Below, piece by piece: positions 30,448-40,069 of a DNA stretch of 64,000 nt. Made by a program: the position numbers and the translations under genes. The notes under the pieces are model-generated. The model had not been told where the DNA came from and did no database searches. It saw nothing but the letters and a program-made list of their open reading frames with translations. Every line of letters starts with the position of its first letter. Position 1 is the first letter of the stretch. This stretch comes from Azorhizobium oxalatiphilum. GTDB lineage: Bacteria; Pseudomonadota; Alphaproteobacteria; Rhizobiales; Xanthobacteraceae. Location: positions 1,517,743 through 1,581,742 of the forward strand of contig NZ_BMCT01000001.1 in assembly GCF_014635325.1 (NCBI RefSeq), in the 5' to 3' direction.

Positions 30448-30749
30448 TGCGGCTGGTCTACGCGGAGCCAGCTTCCCGAGACCTTGCCAGCATCATCGCA
30501 TATATCGCCCTCGATAGTCCTGCCGCCGCCGAGACGGTCATTCGCAGGATCATCGAAAGCGCCCACAAGCTCACCCGTTTCCCGGACATGGGGCGCATGG
30601 GTCGCCTGCCCGGTACCCGTGAACTGGTCGTTCCGGGTCTTCCTTACCTGATCGTCTATCAAGTGACGCCCGATATGGTGACGGTGCTTGCCGTGTTCCA
30701 TGGCTCACGCAACCTCGCCCGGGCCCTTGCGGAGCGCGGCAAGGCCTGA
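30447..30749 (+). CDS. parE: RelE/ParE-family toxin
   Basis: Predicted toxin of 100 residues. The pattern MRLVYAEPASRDLASIIAYI, then FPDMGRMGRLPGTRELVV and YLIVYQVTPDMVTVLAVFH, is that of the ParE branch, which usually poisons DNA gyrase; RelE-type mRNA cleavage is less likely given the sequence form. It ends 14 bp from convergent lipB. The pair looks intact and stands in an otherwise core region. Confidence 0.87.
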   Translation: MRLVYAEPASRDLASIIAYIALDSPAAAETVIRRIIESAHKLTRFPDMGRMGRLPGTRELVVPGLPYLIVYQVTPDMVTVLAVFHGSRNLARALAERGKA

Positions 30750-30763
30750 TCCGGCCTCCGCCT

Positions 30764-31468
30764 TCACACCAGCGTCGTCGGCCCGAAGATTTCCTCGAAC
30801 GCCACCCGCATCACGCTGTCCACCTCCGGCATGGAGACCAGCAGGCCGAGATCGGTGAAGCTGGTCACGCCGTGCTCACGGACGCCGCAGGGAACGATGC
30901 CCCCGAAATGGCTGAGGTCCGGGTCCACATTCAGCGAGACGCCGTGGAAGCTCACCCACTGGCGCACGCGGATGCCGATGGCGGCGATCTTGTCCTCCAC
31001 GCCACCCTTGCGCGGCACCCACACGCCGACGCGGTCCTCGCGCCGCTCGCCGGTGATGTTGAAGGCGGACAGCGTGCCGATCAGCCAGGCCTCCAGCGCA
31101 CCCACATAGCGGCGCAGGTCCTGATCGCGGCGCTTGAGGTCCAGCATCACATAGGCCACCCGCTGGCCGGGGCCGTGATAGGTGAACTGTCCGCCACGCC
31201 CGGTCTCAAAGACCGGGAATCGCTCGTCGATCAGGTCCTCCCGATGGGCGCTGGTGCCGGCGGTGTAGAGCGGGGGGTGCTCCAGCAGCCACACCTGCTC
31301 GGGCGCGGTGCCGGCGGCGATGGCGGCGGCGCGCGCCTCCATGGCGGTCAGGGCTTCAGGGTAGGGGACGGGTTCGTCGCTCACTTTCCATTCCACGGGC
31401 GGCGCGGCAGGATCGCGCGGCTTGAAAATGGTGGTGAGGGAGGAGCGGGGTCGGGACTGGACGTTCAT
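30764..31468 (-). CDS. lipB: Octanoyl-[acyl-carrier-protein]-protein transferase LipB
   Basis: Transfers octanoate from ACP to lipoyl domains. ATG 31468 gives 234 residues; the frame continues upstream without family homology. The motif [13 protein letters not shown] (90-102), the catalytic Lys160 in [13 protein letters not shown] and the nucleophile Cys194 in [13 protein letters not shown] are in place. A tRNA-Leu gene lies about 230 bp upstream in the other direction. Confidence 0.95.
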   Translation of the reverse strand: MNVQSRPRSSLTTIFKPRDPAAPPVEWKVSDEPVPYPEALTAMEARAAAIAAGTAPEQVWLLEHPPLYTAGTSAHREDLIDERFPVFETGRGGQFTYHGPGQRVAYVMLDLKRRDQDLRRYVGALEAWLIGTLSAFNITGERREDRVGVWVPRKGGVEDKIAAIGIRVRQWVSFHGVSLNVDPDLSHFGGIVPCGVREHGVTSFTDLGLLVSMPEVDSVMRVAFEEIFGPTTLV

Positions 31469-31698
31469 GAAGGCCGGATCGGGTTCTACCAAGGGTCTGG
31501 AGGCGGATTCGCGGATCAGATTGCGGCAATCTGATCCGATCCGGCTCCTGATGGCGACGTGCCATCCACAGGCCTTCATATAGAACTGTCTTAAGCCGAC
31601 TGTGAGCCCTTGTGGGGCGGGATTCGATTTGCTAGACGATGGCCCCCGGCGCCAGACGGACCCTTACGGGACTGACGGCGACGGATCCATCCCTGACT

Positions 31699-31783
31699 GC
31701 GGTCATGGCGGAATTGGTAGACGCGCTACCTTGAGGTGGTAGTGGGGAGACCCGTGGAGGTTCGAGTCCTCTTGACCGCACCA
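31699..31783 (+). tRNA. tRNA-Leu (anticodon GAG)
   Basis: Acceptor stem GCGGTCA pairs with TGACCGC, discriminator A and encoded CCA (31781-31783). D-loop TTGGTAGACGC, anticodon stem CTACC/GGTAG with loop TTGAGGT gives GAG, a long variable arm typical of class II tRNA, and T-loop GTTCGAGTCC. 85 nt. Confidence 0.96.
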
Positions 31784-31820
31784 GTGGATGTTCAGGCTCT
31801 ACCAATAGCCTGAAACAGCG

Positions 31821-31840
31821 AGGCGCCCTTCGGGGCGCCT
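31821..31840 (+). terminator. Terminator after tRNA-Leu
   Basis: AGGCGCCC and GGGCGCCT around TTCG, 37 bp past the tRNA, then a T-containing tail (TCGTCGTTTC). Confidence 0.75.
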
Positions 31841-31918
31841 TCGTCGTTTCTGGGGTCCGATTCTGCGGTTGCCCCAGGAAGGTCGGCCAAGGAAAACCAG
31901 CTCAAAGCCAGCTCCAAG

Positions 31919-31949
31919 AAAAAAGCCCGCCGGAAAGGCGGGCCTTTTT
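31919..31949. terminator. Bidirectional terminator, downstream of first polysaccharide deacetylase
   Basis: GCCCGCC and GGCGGGC around GGAAA, flanked by an A-run on the left and CTTTTTC on the right. It ends 17 bp before the deacetylase stop on the minus strand. Confidence 0.9.
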
Positions 31950-31965
31950 CTTCATGCTCTCGTCG

Positions 31966-33147
31966 TCACTGCCCGATCTTGCCGAAGGTGTCGTTCCACA
32001 CCTTGGGCCAGAACTGCGTGAAGGGGTTGTTGTCCTGCGTACCCTCGCCATCCCCGGCCGCCGGCTGCGGAGATACGGGAGCGATGGGCTGGGGGCTGCT
32101 CACTGCCGCCTGCGCCTGCGCCTGCGCGGGCACGCCGGTGGCGGTGCGCGGCGCGGGGGCGGCCACGCGGGGCGTCGTGGGCGTCACGGGCTTGGCTGCG
32201 GTGGTCGCGCCCGGCGCCGGAGAAGGCTTTGCGGCGGTCGTGGAGGGCATGCGCCCGGAGGGCCCGGGGGAGGGCAGGCTGGCGGTCATGCCGGGGCCGG
32301 CCGGCACCACATGCACGATGCGGAAGCCCCGCGCCTTCAACTGGCGCAGCAGGTCCGGCAGCATGACGGCGGTGGAGGGCTGGATGTCATGCAGCAGCAG
32401 GATGCCGCCGCCGCGCGCCTCAAGGCGCTCCAGCGCGCGCTTTTCCACCTCATCCGGCTTCAGGTGCAGCCAGTCGTCGGCCACCGCATCCACGCTGAAG
32501 ATGGCGAGGCCATGCTCCTGCGCATAAGCCTCATAGAATTTCGTGCGGCCAAGGCCGGGGAAGCGGAACCAGGGCTGCGTGACGCCGCCCACCGGCTTCA
32601 GCGCGACGCGCACCGAGGCAAAACCCTGCTCGATCTCCTGGATGCCGGCTTCCTGCGTCAGCTTGGGGAAGATCAGCGGATGGGTCTGGCTGTGGGTGCC
32701 GATGGTGTGGCCATCGGCCAGAATCTTCTGGACGATCTTGGGATGGGCGGCGGCCATGGTGCCGACGCTGAAGAAGGTGGCCTTCACGCACTCATGCGCC
32801 AGCGCATCCAGCACCCGGTTGGTCATGGGCGGCAGCGGGCCGTCGTCGAAGGTCAGCACCACCTCGCCCTTCTCCAGCGGCAGGGTCTGCTTGTACTGCA
32901 GGCGGCCGAGCATGGGGCTCGTCTTCGGGTCGATGGCGATGGTGCGCGCGGTGCCGATGGCGTCGGGATTGCCGGGGCAGCTGGAATCGCCCTGGGCCGC
33001 CGTCGTCGTGGGGGCCACCTTGGGGGCCGTTTCGGTCGGCGGGGGCAAGGTGGCGGGCCACTGGGGCTGGCCTTGGGCGAAGGCAGCGCCGATCAGCGCT
33101 GTGGAGGCGAACGTCGCGACGACGCCCGCAACAAGAATGGACCGCAT
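31966..33147 (-). CDS. Polysaccharide deacetylase family protein, long form with Pro/Ala tail
   Basis: Predicted exported carbohydrate esterase (NodB homology, CE4) of 393 residues. A signal peptide (STALIGAAFAQ) is followed by a Pro/Thr-rich linker. The motifs are TFDDGP (99-104), the metal-binding His pair HSQTH (152-156), FRFPG (194-198) in place of the usual RxPY, and LLHDIQPS (251-258). The last 100 residues are a low-complexity Pro/Ala/Thr tail. It is a tandem paralogue of the next gene (shared CPGxPDAxGTAR, KATFF). Target could be peptidoglycan or an exopolysaccharide; sequence does not say. Confidence 0.88.
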   Translation of the reverse strand: MRSILVAGVVATFASTALIGAAFAQGQPQWPATLPPPTETAPKVAPTTTAAQGDSSCPGNPDAIGTARTIAIDPKTSPMLGRLQYKQTLPLEKGEVVLTFDDGPLPPMTNRVLDALAHECVKATFFSVGTMAAAHPKIVQKILADGHTIGTHSQTHPLIFPKLTQEAGIQEIEQGFASVRVALKPVGGVTQPWFRFPGLGRTKFYEAYAQEHGLAIFSVDAVADDWLHLKPDEVEKRALERLEARGGGILLLHDIQPSTAVMLPDLLRQLKARGFRIVHVVPAGPGMTASLPSPGPSGRMPSTTAAKPSPAPGATTAAKPVTPTTPRVAAPAPRTATGVPAQAQAQAAVSSPQPIAPVSPQPAAGDGEGTQDNNPFTQFWPKVWNDTFGKIGQ

Positions 33148-33241
33148 GTGCCGATACCCGCGTGGCGCCGAGATGGGCGCAACTCCCCGTTCTGCGACAG
33201 TCTCGCCCGCACGCGGTGATGGCCGGTGGTCTGCGCTTGTT

Positions 33242-34051
33242 CTAGCGGGCCGTCGGCTGCTGACGCATGGGAACGATATGGACGATGTGATATCCGCGCT
33301 GAGCTAAAGCTCGCAAGAACGCCGGAATCATGGCCGCCGTCTGGGCCTTGGTGTCGTGGAACAGCACGATGCCTCGCCCGGCCGCGTCGAGCCGTTGCAG
33401 CACCAGCGCAAGTTCCTGTTCCGGCGTCATTTTATTCCAGTCGCTGGCCCAGAAATCCGCGCCGAAGACAGAAATGCCACGCCCCTGCAAATACGACAGC
33501 AGCTCCGGCGTGGCGGCAAATCCGGGAAAGCGGAAGAAGGGCACGCGCGGTTCCGCGCCGCTGATTCCATAAGCGGCCAGATCGTCCGCCGCCATGCCCG
33601 CCTCGATCTCACGGACAGCCGCCGCATGGGGCAGGCGGGCGAGGGTGGCGTCGGGATGGGTCATGCTGTGATGGGCGACCGTGTGGCCTTCCGCGATCTC
33701 GCGCCGCACCAGCTCCGGCCGCGCTTTCGCATTCTGGCCAATCAGGAAGAAGGTGGCCTTCACGCATTCCGCCTTCAGCGCGTCGAGGATGGCAGCGGTG
33801 GTTTGCGGCCATGGCCCGTCATCGAACGTCAGCACCACCTCGCCCGGCTGGAGCGGCAGCGTGCCGGGAAACGATTTCGTGCCCACCTGCACGCCCGCCG
33901 GAACCGCCATCACCCGCGCCGTTCCCAGCGCATCGGGACGACCGGGGCAGGCGGGCGCGGCCGCCTGCGGCTGAGCTTGCGCTGCCATGGGAAGAACAAG
34001 CGAAAGGGCGATCAGGATAAGGAAGGACAGCCCGACGCAACGCTCACGCAT
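33242..34051 (-). CDS. Polysaccharide deacetylase family protein, short form
   Basis: Paralogue of the preceding gene, 269 residues from ATG 34051, with GGAG 7 nt upstream. Signal peptide ends near MAAQAQ. CPGRPDALGTARV, TFDDGPWPQT, the His pair in HHSMTH, FFRFPGFAAT and LFHDTKAQ mark the NodB domain. It lacks the long C-terminal tail of its neighbour, and lies 95 bp upstream of it on the same strand, so both may be one transcript. A gene duplication is the likely origin. Confidence 0.88.
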   Translation of the reverse strand: MRERCVGLSFLILIALSLVLPMAAQAQPQAAAPACPGRPDALGTARVMAVPAGVQVGTKSFPGTLPLQPGEVVLTFDDGPWPQTTAAILDALKAECVKATFFLIGQNAKARPELVRREIAEGHTVAHHSMTHPDATLARLPHAAAVREIEAGMAADDLAAYGISGAEPRVPFFRFPGFAATPELLSYLQGRGISVFGADFWASDWNKMTPEQELALVLQRLDAAGRGIVLFHDTKAQTAAMIPAFLRALAQRGYHIVHIVPMRQQPTAR

Positions 34052-34150
34052 CTGGAAGCTCCGAATGTGCGTAGCAGGGTTTGCCTTCGCGCGGGCGTCC
34101 ACCTAGAACGCCTCCACCTTCCGATCAATCCTGCCGTGAGGAGACGCGCC

Positions 34151-35557
34151 ATGAGCGACGACGTCGAAGTCGCCCCCGCTGACGTGCTCGACTTGCCCGT
34201 TCGCGGCGAGGACGGAGGCATCGCGCCCGAATTCCTGGAGCTCGTATCGCGGGCCATCGCGGACAGCGATGCGGATGTGCTGCGCGCGCGCGTGCATGGG
34301 CTGCATGAAGCGGATGTCGGCGATCTCATCGAGGCCCTGCAGCCGGAGGAGCGCCCGCGCCTCATCGAGCTGATCGGCGCGGACTTCGACTTCACCGCGC
34401 TCACCGAGCTGGACGAGACGGTGCGCGTGCAGCTGCTGCACCAACTGCCGCCCCATGTGGTGGCGGCGGGCATCCGCAACCTCGATTCGGATGACGCGGT
34501 CTACATCCTCGAAGACCTGGACGAGGACGACAAGGCGGCCATCCTCGCCTTCATCCCGGCACCCGAGCGGGTGGCCCTGCTGCGCTCCCTCGATTATCCC
34601 GAGGAGAGCGCCGGCCGCCGCATGCAGACGGAGTTCATCGCCGTCCCGCCGTTCTGGACCGTGGGGCGCGCCATCGACTACATGCGCGAAACCGACGATC
34701 TGCCGGAAACCTTCTACGAAATCTTCGTCGTCGATCCCGCCTACCATCTCATGGGCGCCCTGCCGCTCGACCGCCTGCTGCGCACCAAGCGCTCCGTGCT
34801 CGTCACTGCCGTGAAGACCGAGCGGTCGTACGTCGTGAAGGCGAGCGAGGATCAGGAAGAAGTCGCGCGCATGTTCGAGCACTACAATCTGGTGTCGGCC
34901 CCGGTGGTGGACGATGCCGGGCGGCTGGTGGGCGTGATCACCGTCGACGACATCGTGGACGTGATCCAGGAGGAGGCCGACGAGGATCTGCGCGCCATGG
35001 CGGGCGTGGGCTCGGACGAAGAATTGTCCGATACGGTGGCTTATACGGCGCGGGGCCGCCTGCCGTGGCTGCTGGTCAATCTGCTGACCGCCTTCTTCGC
35101 CGCCTCGATCATCGACCTGTTCTCCGACTCCATCCAGCGCATGGTGGCGCTGGCCGTGCTGATGCCCATCGTTGCATCCATGGGTGGCAATGCGGGCAAT
35201 CAGACCATGACGGTTGCGGTGAGGGCGCTCGCCACCAAGGATCTGGGCAGCCACAATGCCCGGCGCGTGGTGGTGCGCGAGGTGCTGGTCGGCCTTTGCA
35301 ACGGCTGCGTGCTGGCGGTTCTGCTCGGCGCAATTGCCGCACTCTGGTTTGCCAACTGGCAGTTGGGCGGCGTGATCGCCAGCGCGCTGGTCATCAACAT
35401 GTTGGCGGCCGGACTTTTCGGCATCCTGATCCCCATCGTCATTCACCGTTTCAAGCTCGATCCGGCGGTCGCATCGGGGGTCTTCGTGACAACTGTTACC
35501 GATACGGTAGGATTTCTTGCGTTCCTAGGCTTGGCTTCCTTGTGGTTTCGGGGTTGA
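34151..35557 (+). CDS. mgtE: Magnesium transporter MgtE
   Basis: Mg2+-selective channel of 468 residues, GAGGAG before ATG 34151. An N-terminal MgtE N domain (helical repeats, about 60-160) is followed by two CBS domains that sense Mg2+ (VTAVKTERSYVVKASE, VDDAGRLVGVITVDDIVDVI). The five-helix pore domain has GGNAGNQ and, near the end, TTVTDTVGF with the selectivity aspartate. Regulation is probably by Mg2+ binding to the CBS region, as known for the family. No Mg riboswitch is visible in the short upstream gap. Confidence 0.95.
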   Translation: MSDDVEVAPADVLDLPVRGEDGGIAPEFLELVSRAIADSDADVLRARVHGLHEADVGDLIEALQPEERPRLIELIGADFDFTALTELDETVRVQLLHQLPPHVVAAGIRNLDSDDAVYILEDLDEDDKAAILAFIPAPERVALLRSLDYPEESAGRRMQTEFIAVPPFWTVGRAIDYMRETDDLPETFYEIFVVDPAYHLMGALPLDRLLRTKRSVLVTAVKTERSYVVKASEDQEEVARMFEHYNLVSAPVVDDAGRLVGVITVDDIVDVIQEEADEDLRAMAGVGSDEELSDTVAYTARGRLPWLLVNLLTAFFAASIIDLFSDSIQRMVALAVLMPIVASMGGNAGNQTMTVAVRALATKDLGSHNARRVVVREVLVGLCNGCVLAVLLGAIAALWFANWQLGGVIASALVINMLAAGLFGILIPIVIHRFKLDPAVASGVFVTTVTDTVGFLAFLGLASLWFRG

Positions 35558-35669
35558 TGGTAACTAAATCTACTGTTCCTCAGGCAGGTCCCCTTTCAGG
35601 AGGGAGCCCCAGCCCGTAGAACGGCGGCAACGGGCCATTTCGGTCTCTCCGGCCTGGACAGAGGCGACC

Positions 35670-37826
35670 ATTCCCAGCTCGCTCAAGCCCCGCGCTCCGC
35701 GCGCCCTCATCTGGCCGTTCGCCGCGATCCTGGTGATCACGGCGGCGCTGGTGTCGCTGCTCGTCTGGGCGCTCTTTCAGAACGAGACCGCCGGCGAGGC
35801 GCAGGAGCGCGAGGTCGTTCGCTCCTTCCTGGCCGCGCGCTCCTCCTACATGCTGCAAGCCCTGGATGCTGTGTCCGAACGGACGCAGCAGGCCGAGGCG
35901 GCAAGAGGCGGCCTGACCGTCACAGAAGTGCGCGAGTCGCTGGCCGAGCCGCTGCGGGAGACCTTTGGTTTCGAGCACGCATTCGTGCTCAACAAGGACG
36001 GCAGCCTCCTGTTTGCCTCGGCACGGGGCAAGGAACTGAGCGGCGCGGAGCAGGCCCGCATCGCCCCATTGCTCAAGACGCTCTCGGGCACGGTCGGCAG
36101 CCGGAACGAAGCGACGGGTGTGGTGGACCAGGGCGGCATCGCCGGTCTCGTGGCCATACGCGTTCTGGACAGTTCGCAGGTGGCGGCGAGCGTCGTGGCC
36201 ATTGACGATCTGAACAGCGATCTCTTCAGCGCGCTCGGCAAGCCGTTCGATCCTGCCGCGTTCACTCTGGCCGAAGGGACACAGTTCAAGGGCCTGAACA
36301 GCGTGTCCATGGCTGACATGGCCGATGGCCATGGCCTCGTGCTCGCCTGGCCGGCGGCGCGCCATGAAGCCAGCGCCCTGTCCCGCGTCGCGCCCTCGGT
36401 GGCCATCCTGTCGCTCCTGCTCCTGCTGCTGTGCATCGGGATGCTGATCCATGCCCGGCGCGGTGCGGCGGCGCTTGTTCGGAGCGAGGCGGAGGCGAGC
36501 CAGCTTGCCTCCCGCGACAGCCTGACCGGGCTGCCGAACCGCGTCCAGTTCCTGGCCGAGCTTGAGCGCGCCATCACCGACCTGCCGCCGGGCGACCTGC
36601 TGGCGGTGATGTTCATCGACCTCGACGGCTTCAAGGACATCAACGATACGCTCGGCCATTCCTACGGCGATGCGCTGCTGCGGACGGTGGGGGATCGACT
36701 CAGCAAGGGCCTGATCGGCCGCAGCGTGGCGGCGCGCTTCGGCGGCGACGAGTTCGTGCTGATGACCCGCGCGCCCGATAATGATCGCATCTCGCAGCAG
36801 ATCGACATGGTGATGCGCGCCCTGCACGATCCCGTGGTGGTGGAAGGCGTCACCCTCTCCGTCGCCGCCTCCGTCGGCGTGGCTCTGGCGCCGGAAGACG
36901 CCAATAACGTGCCGGATCTCCTGCGTCGTGCCGACATCGCGCTTTATCGCGCCAAGTCGCGGCGCCGGGGCGGGGCGGTGCGGTTCGAGCCGCAATTCGA
37001 GCGTGAGCTGAAGCGCCGCCGCAGCCTGGAAATCGAGCTGGCCGACGCGCTGGAACACGAGCAGTTCTCGCTGGTCTTCCAGCCGGAAATCGATGTGGAG
37101 ACCCGGCGGATCGTCGGTTTCGAGGCCCTGCTGCGCTGGGATCATCCCGGCCGTGGCCGCCTGCTGCCGGTGGACTTCCTCTGGGTGGCCGAGGGCACAA
37201 CGCTCATCACCCGCATCGACAGCTGGGTGCTGCGCACCGCCTGCATGCAGGCACGCGATCTAGGTGACGTGACGCTTGCGGTCAACATGTCGCCGGTCAC
37301 GCTGCGTCATGCCGGCGTCGCCGACGAGGTGATGCGCATTCTGGAGGAGACGGGTTTCCCGCCGCACCGGCTGGAGATCGAGATCACCGAAACCGCCATC
37401 ATCGGCGAGGCCCGCGAGATTACCGACGTTCTTGCGCGCCTGCGCAATTCCGGCATCCGTCTGGCGCTGGACGACTTCGGCACCGGCCATGCCTCGCTGC
37501 TGCATGTCCGCAACCTGCCGGTCAGCAAGATCAAGATCGACCGCACCTTCATCTGCAACCTCGGCGTGGCGCGGGATGCGGCATCGATCGTGGAATATGT
37601 GGTGCGGCTGGGCCGCTCTCTCGGCATCACCCTGACCGCCGAGGGCGTGGAGACCGAAGAGCAACTGCGCTTCCTGCGCGCGTTCGGCGCCCAGCAGGCA
37701 CAGGGCTATCTGTTCTCGGCGCCGCTGCCGGTGGAGGCTGCCACTGCCATGCTGGAAGCCAACCGCAAGGCCTTCCCCGCGCTGGTGCGCCCCTGGCGGC
37801 GTACGGTCAGCGAGCGTCTGGTCTGA
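35670..37826 (+). CDS. Membrane GGDEF-EAL protein (c-di-GMP cyclase/phosphodiesterase); start uncertain
   Basis: Makes and/or breaks cyclic di-GMP. An N-terminal membrane segment, a CHASE4-like periplasmic part, a second membrane segment, GGDEF and EAL follow in order. The active site ARFGGDEF is intact but no RxxD inhibition site sits before it. EAL has EALLRWDHP, NMSPVTL, EITETAI, DDFGTG, KIDRTF and AEGVETEEQ, so the phosphodiesterase looks competent. The first ATG/GTG in frame is GTG 35733, which would cut the first membrane helix in half (ALIWPFAAILVITAALVSLL). An ATT at 35670 has GAGG 5 nt before it and would restore the helix. I give that start with low certainty; the GTG start gives 697 residues. 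Confidence 0.85.
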   Translation: MPSSLKPRAPRALIWPFAAILVITAALVSLLVWALFQNETAGEAQEREVVRSFLAARSSYMLQALDAVSERTQQAEAARGGLTVTEVRESLAEPLRETFGFEHAFVLNKDGSLLFASARGKELSGAEQARIAPLLKTLSGTVGSRNEATGVVDQGGIAGLVAIRVLDSSQVAASVVAIDDLNSDLFSALGKPFDPAAFTLAEGTQFKGLNSVSMADMADGHGLVLAWPAARHEASALSRVAPSVAILSLLLLLLCIGMLIHARRGAAALVRSEAEASQLASRDSLTGLPNRVQFLAELERAITDLPPGDLLAVMFIDLDGFKDINDTLGHSYGDALLRTVGDRLSKGLIGRSVAARFGGDEFVLMTRAPDNDRISQQIDMVMRALHDPVVVEGVTLSVAASVGVALAPEDANNVPDLLRRADIALYRAKSRRRGGAVRFEPQFERELKRRRSLEIELADALEHEQFSLVFQPEIDVETRRIVGFEALLRWDHPGRGRLLPVDFLWVAEGTTLITRIDSWVLRTACMQARDLGDVTLAVNMSPVTLRHAGVADEVMRILEETGFPPHRLEIEITETAIIGEAREITDVLARLRNSGIRLALDDFGTGHASLLHVRNLPVSKIKIDRTFICNLGVARDAASIVEYVVRLGRSLGITLTAEGVETEEQLRFLRAFGAQQAQGYLFSAPLPVEAATAMLEANRKAFPALVRPWRRTVSERLV

Positions 37827-37841
37827 TCTGACGACGCCCAC

Positions 37842-37866
37842 GGGACGCACCGCGCGCGTCCCGTCT
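37842..37866 (+). terminator. Terminator after the GGDEF-EAL gene
   Basis: GGGACGC and GCGTCCC arms around a 7-nt loop, then GTCTCTTTCCTTT. 15 bp after the stop. Confidence 0.7.
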
Positions 37867-37978
37867 CTTTCCTTTCCTGTCAGCGATGTCCTGTTCTACC
37901 ATTCCGCGTATCGGGCCGCAGAAGCCCGCGCTGAATGGATCAAGGGCGACATACGGACGCCCGCTGGGAGAGGAACGC

Positions 37979-39151
37979 ATGCTCGCCAATACGCACAATG
38001 GCTTCGATTTCCAGCTCGGCGAGACCGCCGGCATGCTGCGCGACACGGTTCGCGACTTCTCGCAGGACAAGATCGCGCCGCGCGCCGAGGAGATCGACCG
38101 CTCGAACCAGTTTCCCCGTGATCTCTGGCCGCAGCTTGGCGAACTTGGGCTGCTTGGCCTGACGGTGGAAGAGGAGTTCGGCGGCTCGGGCCTCGGCTAT
38201 CTCGATCATGTCATCGCCATGGAAGAGATCAGCCGCGCCTCGGCATCGGTGGGCCTGTCCTATGGCGCCCATTCCAACCTGTGCGTGAACCAGCTTCGCC
38301 GCAACGGCACCGAGGCGCAGAAGCGCAGGTATCTGCCCAAGCTCATTTCGGGTGAGCATGTGGGCGCGCTCGCCATGTCGGAGCCGGGGGCGGGATCGGA
38401 CGTGGTGTCCATGCGCACCCGCGCCGACAAGCATGGCGACCGCTATGTGCTCAACGGATCCAAGATGTGGATCACCAACGGCCCGATCGCCGAAACGTTG
38501 GTGGTCTACGCCAAGACCGATCCGGCAGCAGGCTCGCGGGGGATCACCGCCTTCCTGATCGAGAAGGGCTTCAAGGGTTTCTCGACCGCGCAGAAGCTGG
38601 ACAAGCTGGGCATGCGTGGCTCCGACACCTGCGAACTGGTGTTCGAGGATTGCGAGGTGCCGGAGGAGAATGTGCTGGGTCAGGTGGGGCGCGGCGTCAA
38701 CGTGCTCATGTCCGGGCTCGACTATGAGCGGGCGGTGCTTGCCGGCGGTCCGCTGGGCATCATGCAGGCCTGCATGGATGTGGTGATGCCCTATGTCCAC
38801 GAGCGCAAGCAGTTCGGCCAGTCCATCGGCACCTTCCAGCTGATGCAGGGCAAGATCGCCGACATGTATGTGACGATGAATTCCGTCAAAGCCTATGTCT
38901 ATGCGGTGGCCAAGGCCTGTGACCTTGGCCGGACCACGCGCGAGGACGCGGCGGGCGCCATTCTCATCGCGGCCGAGAAGGCCACCTGGATGGCGCTGGA
39001 GGCGATCCAGACGCTGGGCGGCAACGGCTATATCAACGACTATCCCACCGGCCGCCTGCTGCGGGACGCCAAGCTCTATGAGATTGGCGCCGGCACCAGT
39101 GAAATTCGTCGCATGCTTATCGGCCGGGAATTGTTCGAAAAAACCGCCTGA
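37979..39151 (+). CDS. Isovaleryl-CoA dehydrogenase
   Basis: FAD-dependent acyl-CoA dehydrogenase of leucine breakdown, passing electrons to ETF. ATG 37979 ([15 protein letters not shown]) has AGAGGA just upstream and gives 390 residues. The catalytic base is Glu250 in [13 protein letters not shown], the position used by isovaleryl-CoA dehydrogenases, while the usual C-terminal Glu site reads YEIGAGTSE with Gly, which is diagnostic for this subgroup. No other leucine-degradation genes are next to it; methylcrotonyl-CoA carboxylase genes are not in the window. Confidence 0.93.
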   Translation: MLANTHNGFDFQLGETAGMLRDTVRDFSQDKIAPRAEEIDRSNQFPRDLWPQLGELGLLGLTVEEEFGGSGLGYLDHVIAMEEISRASASVGLSYGAHSNLCVNQLRRNGTEAQKRRYLPKLISGEHVGALAMSEPGAGSDVVSMRTRADKHGDRYVLNGSKMWITNGPIAETLVVYAKTDPAAGSRGITAFLIEKGFKGFSTAQKLDKLGMRGSDTCELVFEDCEVPEENVLGQVGRGVNVLMSGLDYERAVLAGGPLGIMQACMDVVMPYVHERKQFGQSIGTFQLMQGKIADMYVTMNSVKAYVYAVAKACDLGRTTREDAAGAILIAAEKATWMALEAIQTLGGNGYINDYPTGRLLRDAKLYEIGAGTSEIRRMLIGRELFEKTA

Positions 39152-39247
39152 GCCCTTGCGCTCCCGCGTCGGGCGTTTCACTACGCCCGCAGTGTTTTGT
39201 GTCGCCTTACCATAACACCTTAGGTCGGGCGGCGACGCGGGTGTCGC

Positions 39248-40063
39248 ATGGATTCGTTTTTCACCGTTTCGAAGGTGGGTTGGCTTCTGGCCGCGCCCTC
39301 GAACCTGTTGATGTTCGTTCTGCTGCTGGGCTTCCTGCTGCGGGTCGCGGATGTGCGGCGGCCGGCCTTCGCCCTCGTGGCTCTGTCCGCGCTCGGTCTG
39401 CTTGTGTGCGGTTTCTCTCCGCTGGCGAACCATCTGGTGTCGCCGCTGGAGGAGCGGTTTCCGCCCTTCAAGGCCGATGGCCGGCCAGTGGAGGGGATCA
39501 TCCTGCTCGGCGGCTCGGAAGTGCCGGACGTGGCGCTGGCGCGGGGCGTGCCGGCCCTCAATGATGCGGGTGAGCGGATGCTTGCCTTCGCCATGCTGGC
39601 CCGCACCTATCCTGATGCGCGCCTCGCTTTCTCCGGCGGCAGTGCCGATCTCGATACGGACGGACAGATGGAAGCGGACGCGGTGCGTCTCGCGCTGGGC
39701 GATCTCGGCGTGGACCTATCCCGCGTAACCTTCGAGCGTCGCTCACGCAATACGGCCGAAAACGCGGCCTTTACCCGCCAGCTGATTCAGCCCCAGCCCG
39801 GCGAGCGCTGGCTGCTGGTCACATCCGCCTTCCACATGCCCCGCGCGGTGGGCTGCTTCCGGCAGGTGGGATTTCCGGTGACGGCCTATCCGGTGGACTA
39901 CCGGACCATCTCGCCGAAGGCGCTGGATGGCCCGTTCCCGCGCATCGCCATGGGGCTGGATCTGACGGACCTTGCCGCCAAGGAATGGCTTGGCCTGCTG
40001 GCCTATTATCTGTCGGGCCGCATTCCGGTGCTGTTTCCCGCACCGGACGCCGCCGCCAACTGA
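39248..40063 (+). CDS. YdcF/DUF218 family membrane protein (ElyC/SanA-like)
   Basis: Predicted envelope protein of 271 residues. Two N-terminal membrane segments (LLMFVLLLGFLL and FALVALSALGLLV) precede a DUF218 domain with IILLGGSEVPD, LAFSGGSADL, SRNTAENAAFTRQL and LLVTSAFHMPRAVG. The family is linked to envelope or cell-wall precursor homeostasis, e.g. ElyC, but no reaction is established. It stands alone between the dehydrogenase and a convergent DUF3253 gene. Confidence 0.87.
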   Translation: MDSFFTVSKVGWLLAAPSNLLMFVLLLGFLLRVADVRRPAFALVALSALGLLVCGFSPLANHLVSPLEERFPPFKADGRPVEGIILLGGSEVPDVALARGVPALNDAGERMLAFAMLARTYPDARLAFSGGSADLDTDGQMEADAVRLALGDLGVDLSRVTFERRSRNTAENAAFTRQLIQPQPGERWLLVTSAFHMPRAVGCFRQVGFPVTAYPVDYRTISPKALDGPFPRIAMGLDLTDLAAKEWLGLLAYYLSGRIPVLFPAPDAAAN

Positions 40064-40069
40064 CCTGCC

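Noticed and set aside
31699-31783. tRNA-Leu as an integration site
   Set aside because: No integrase, no duplicated tRNA 3' end and no foreign-looking genes follow.
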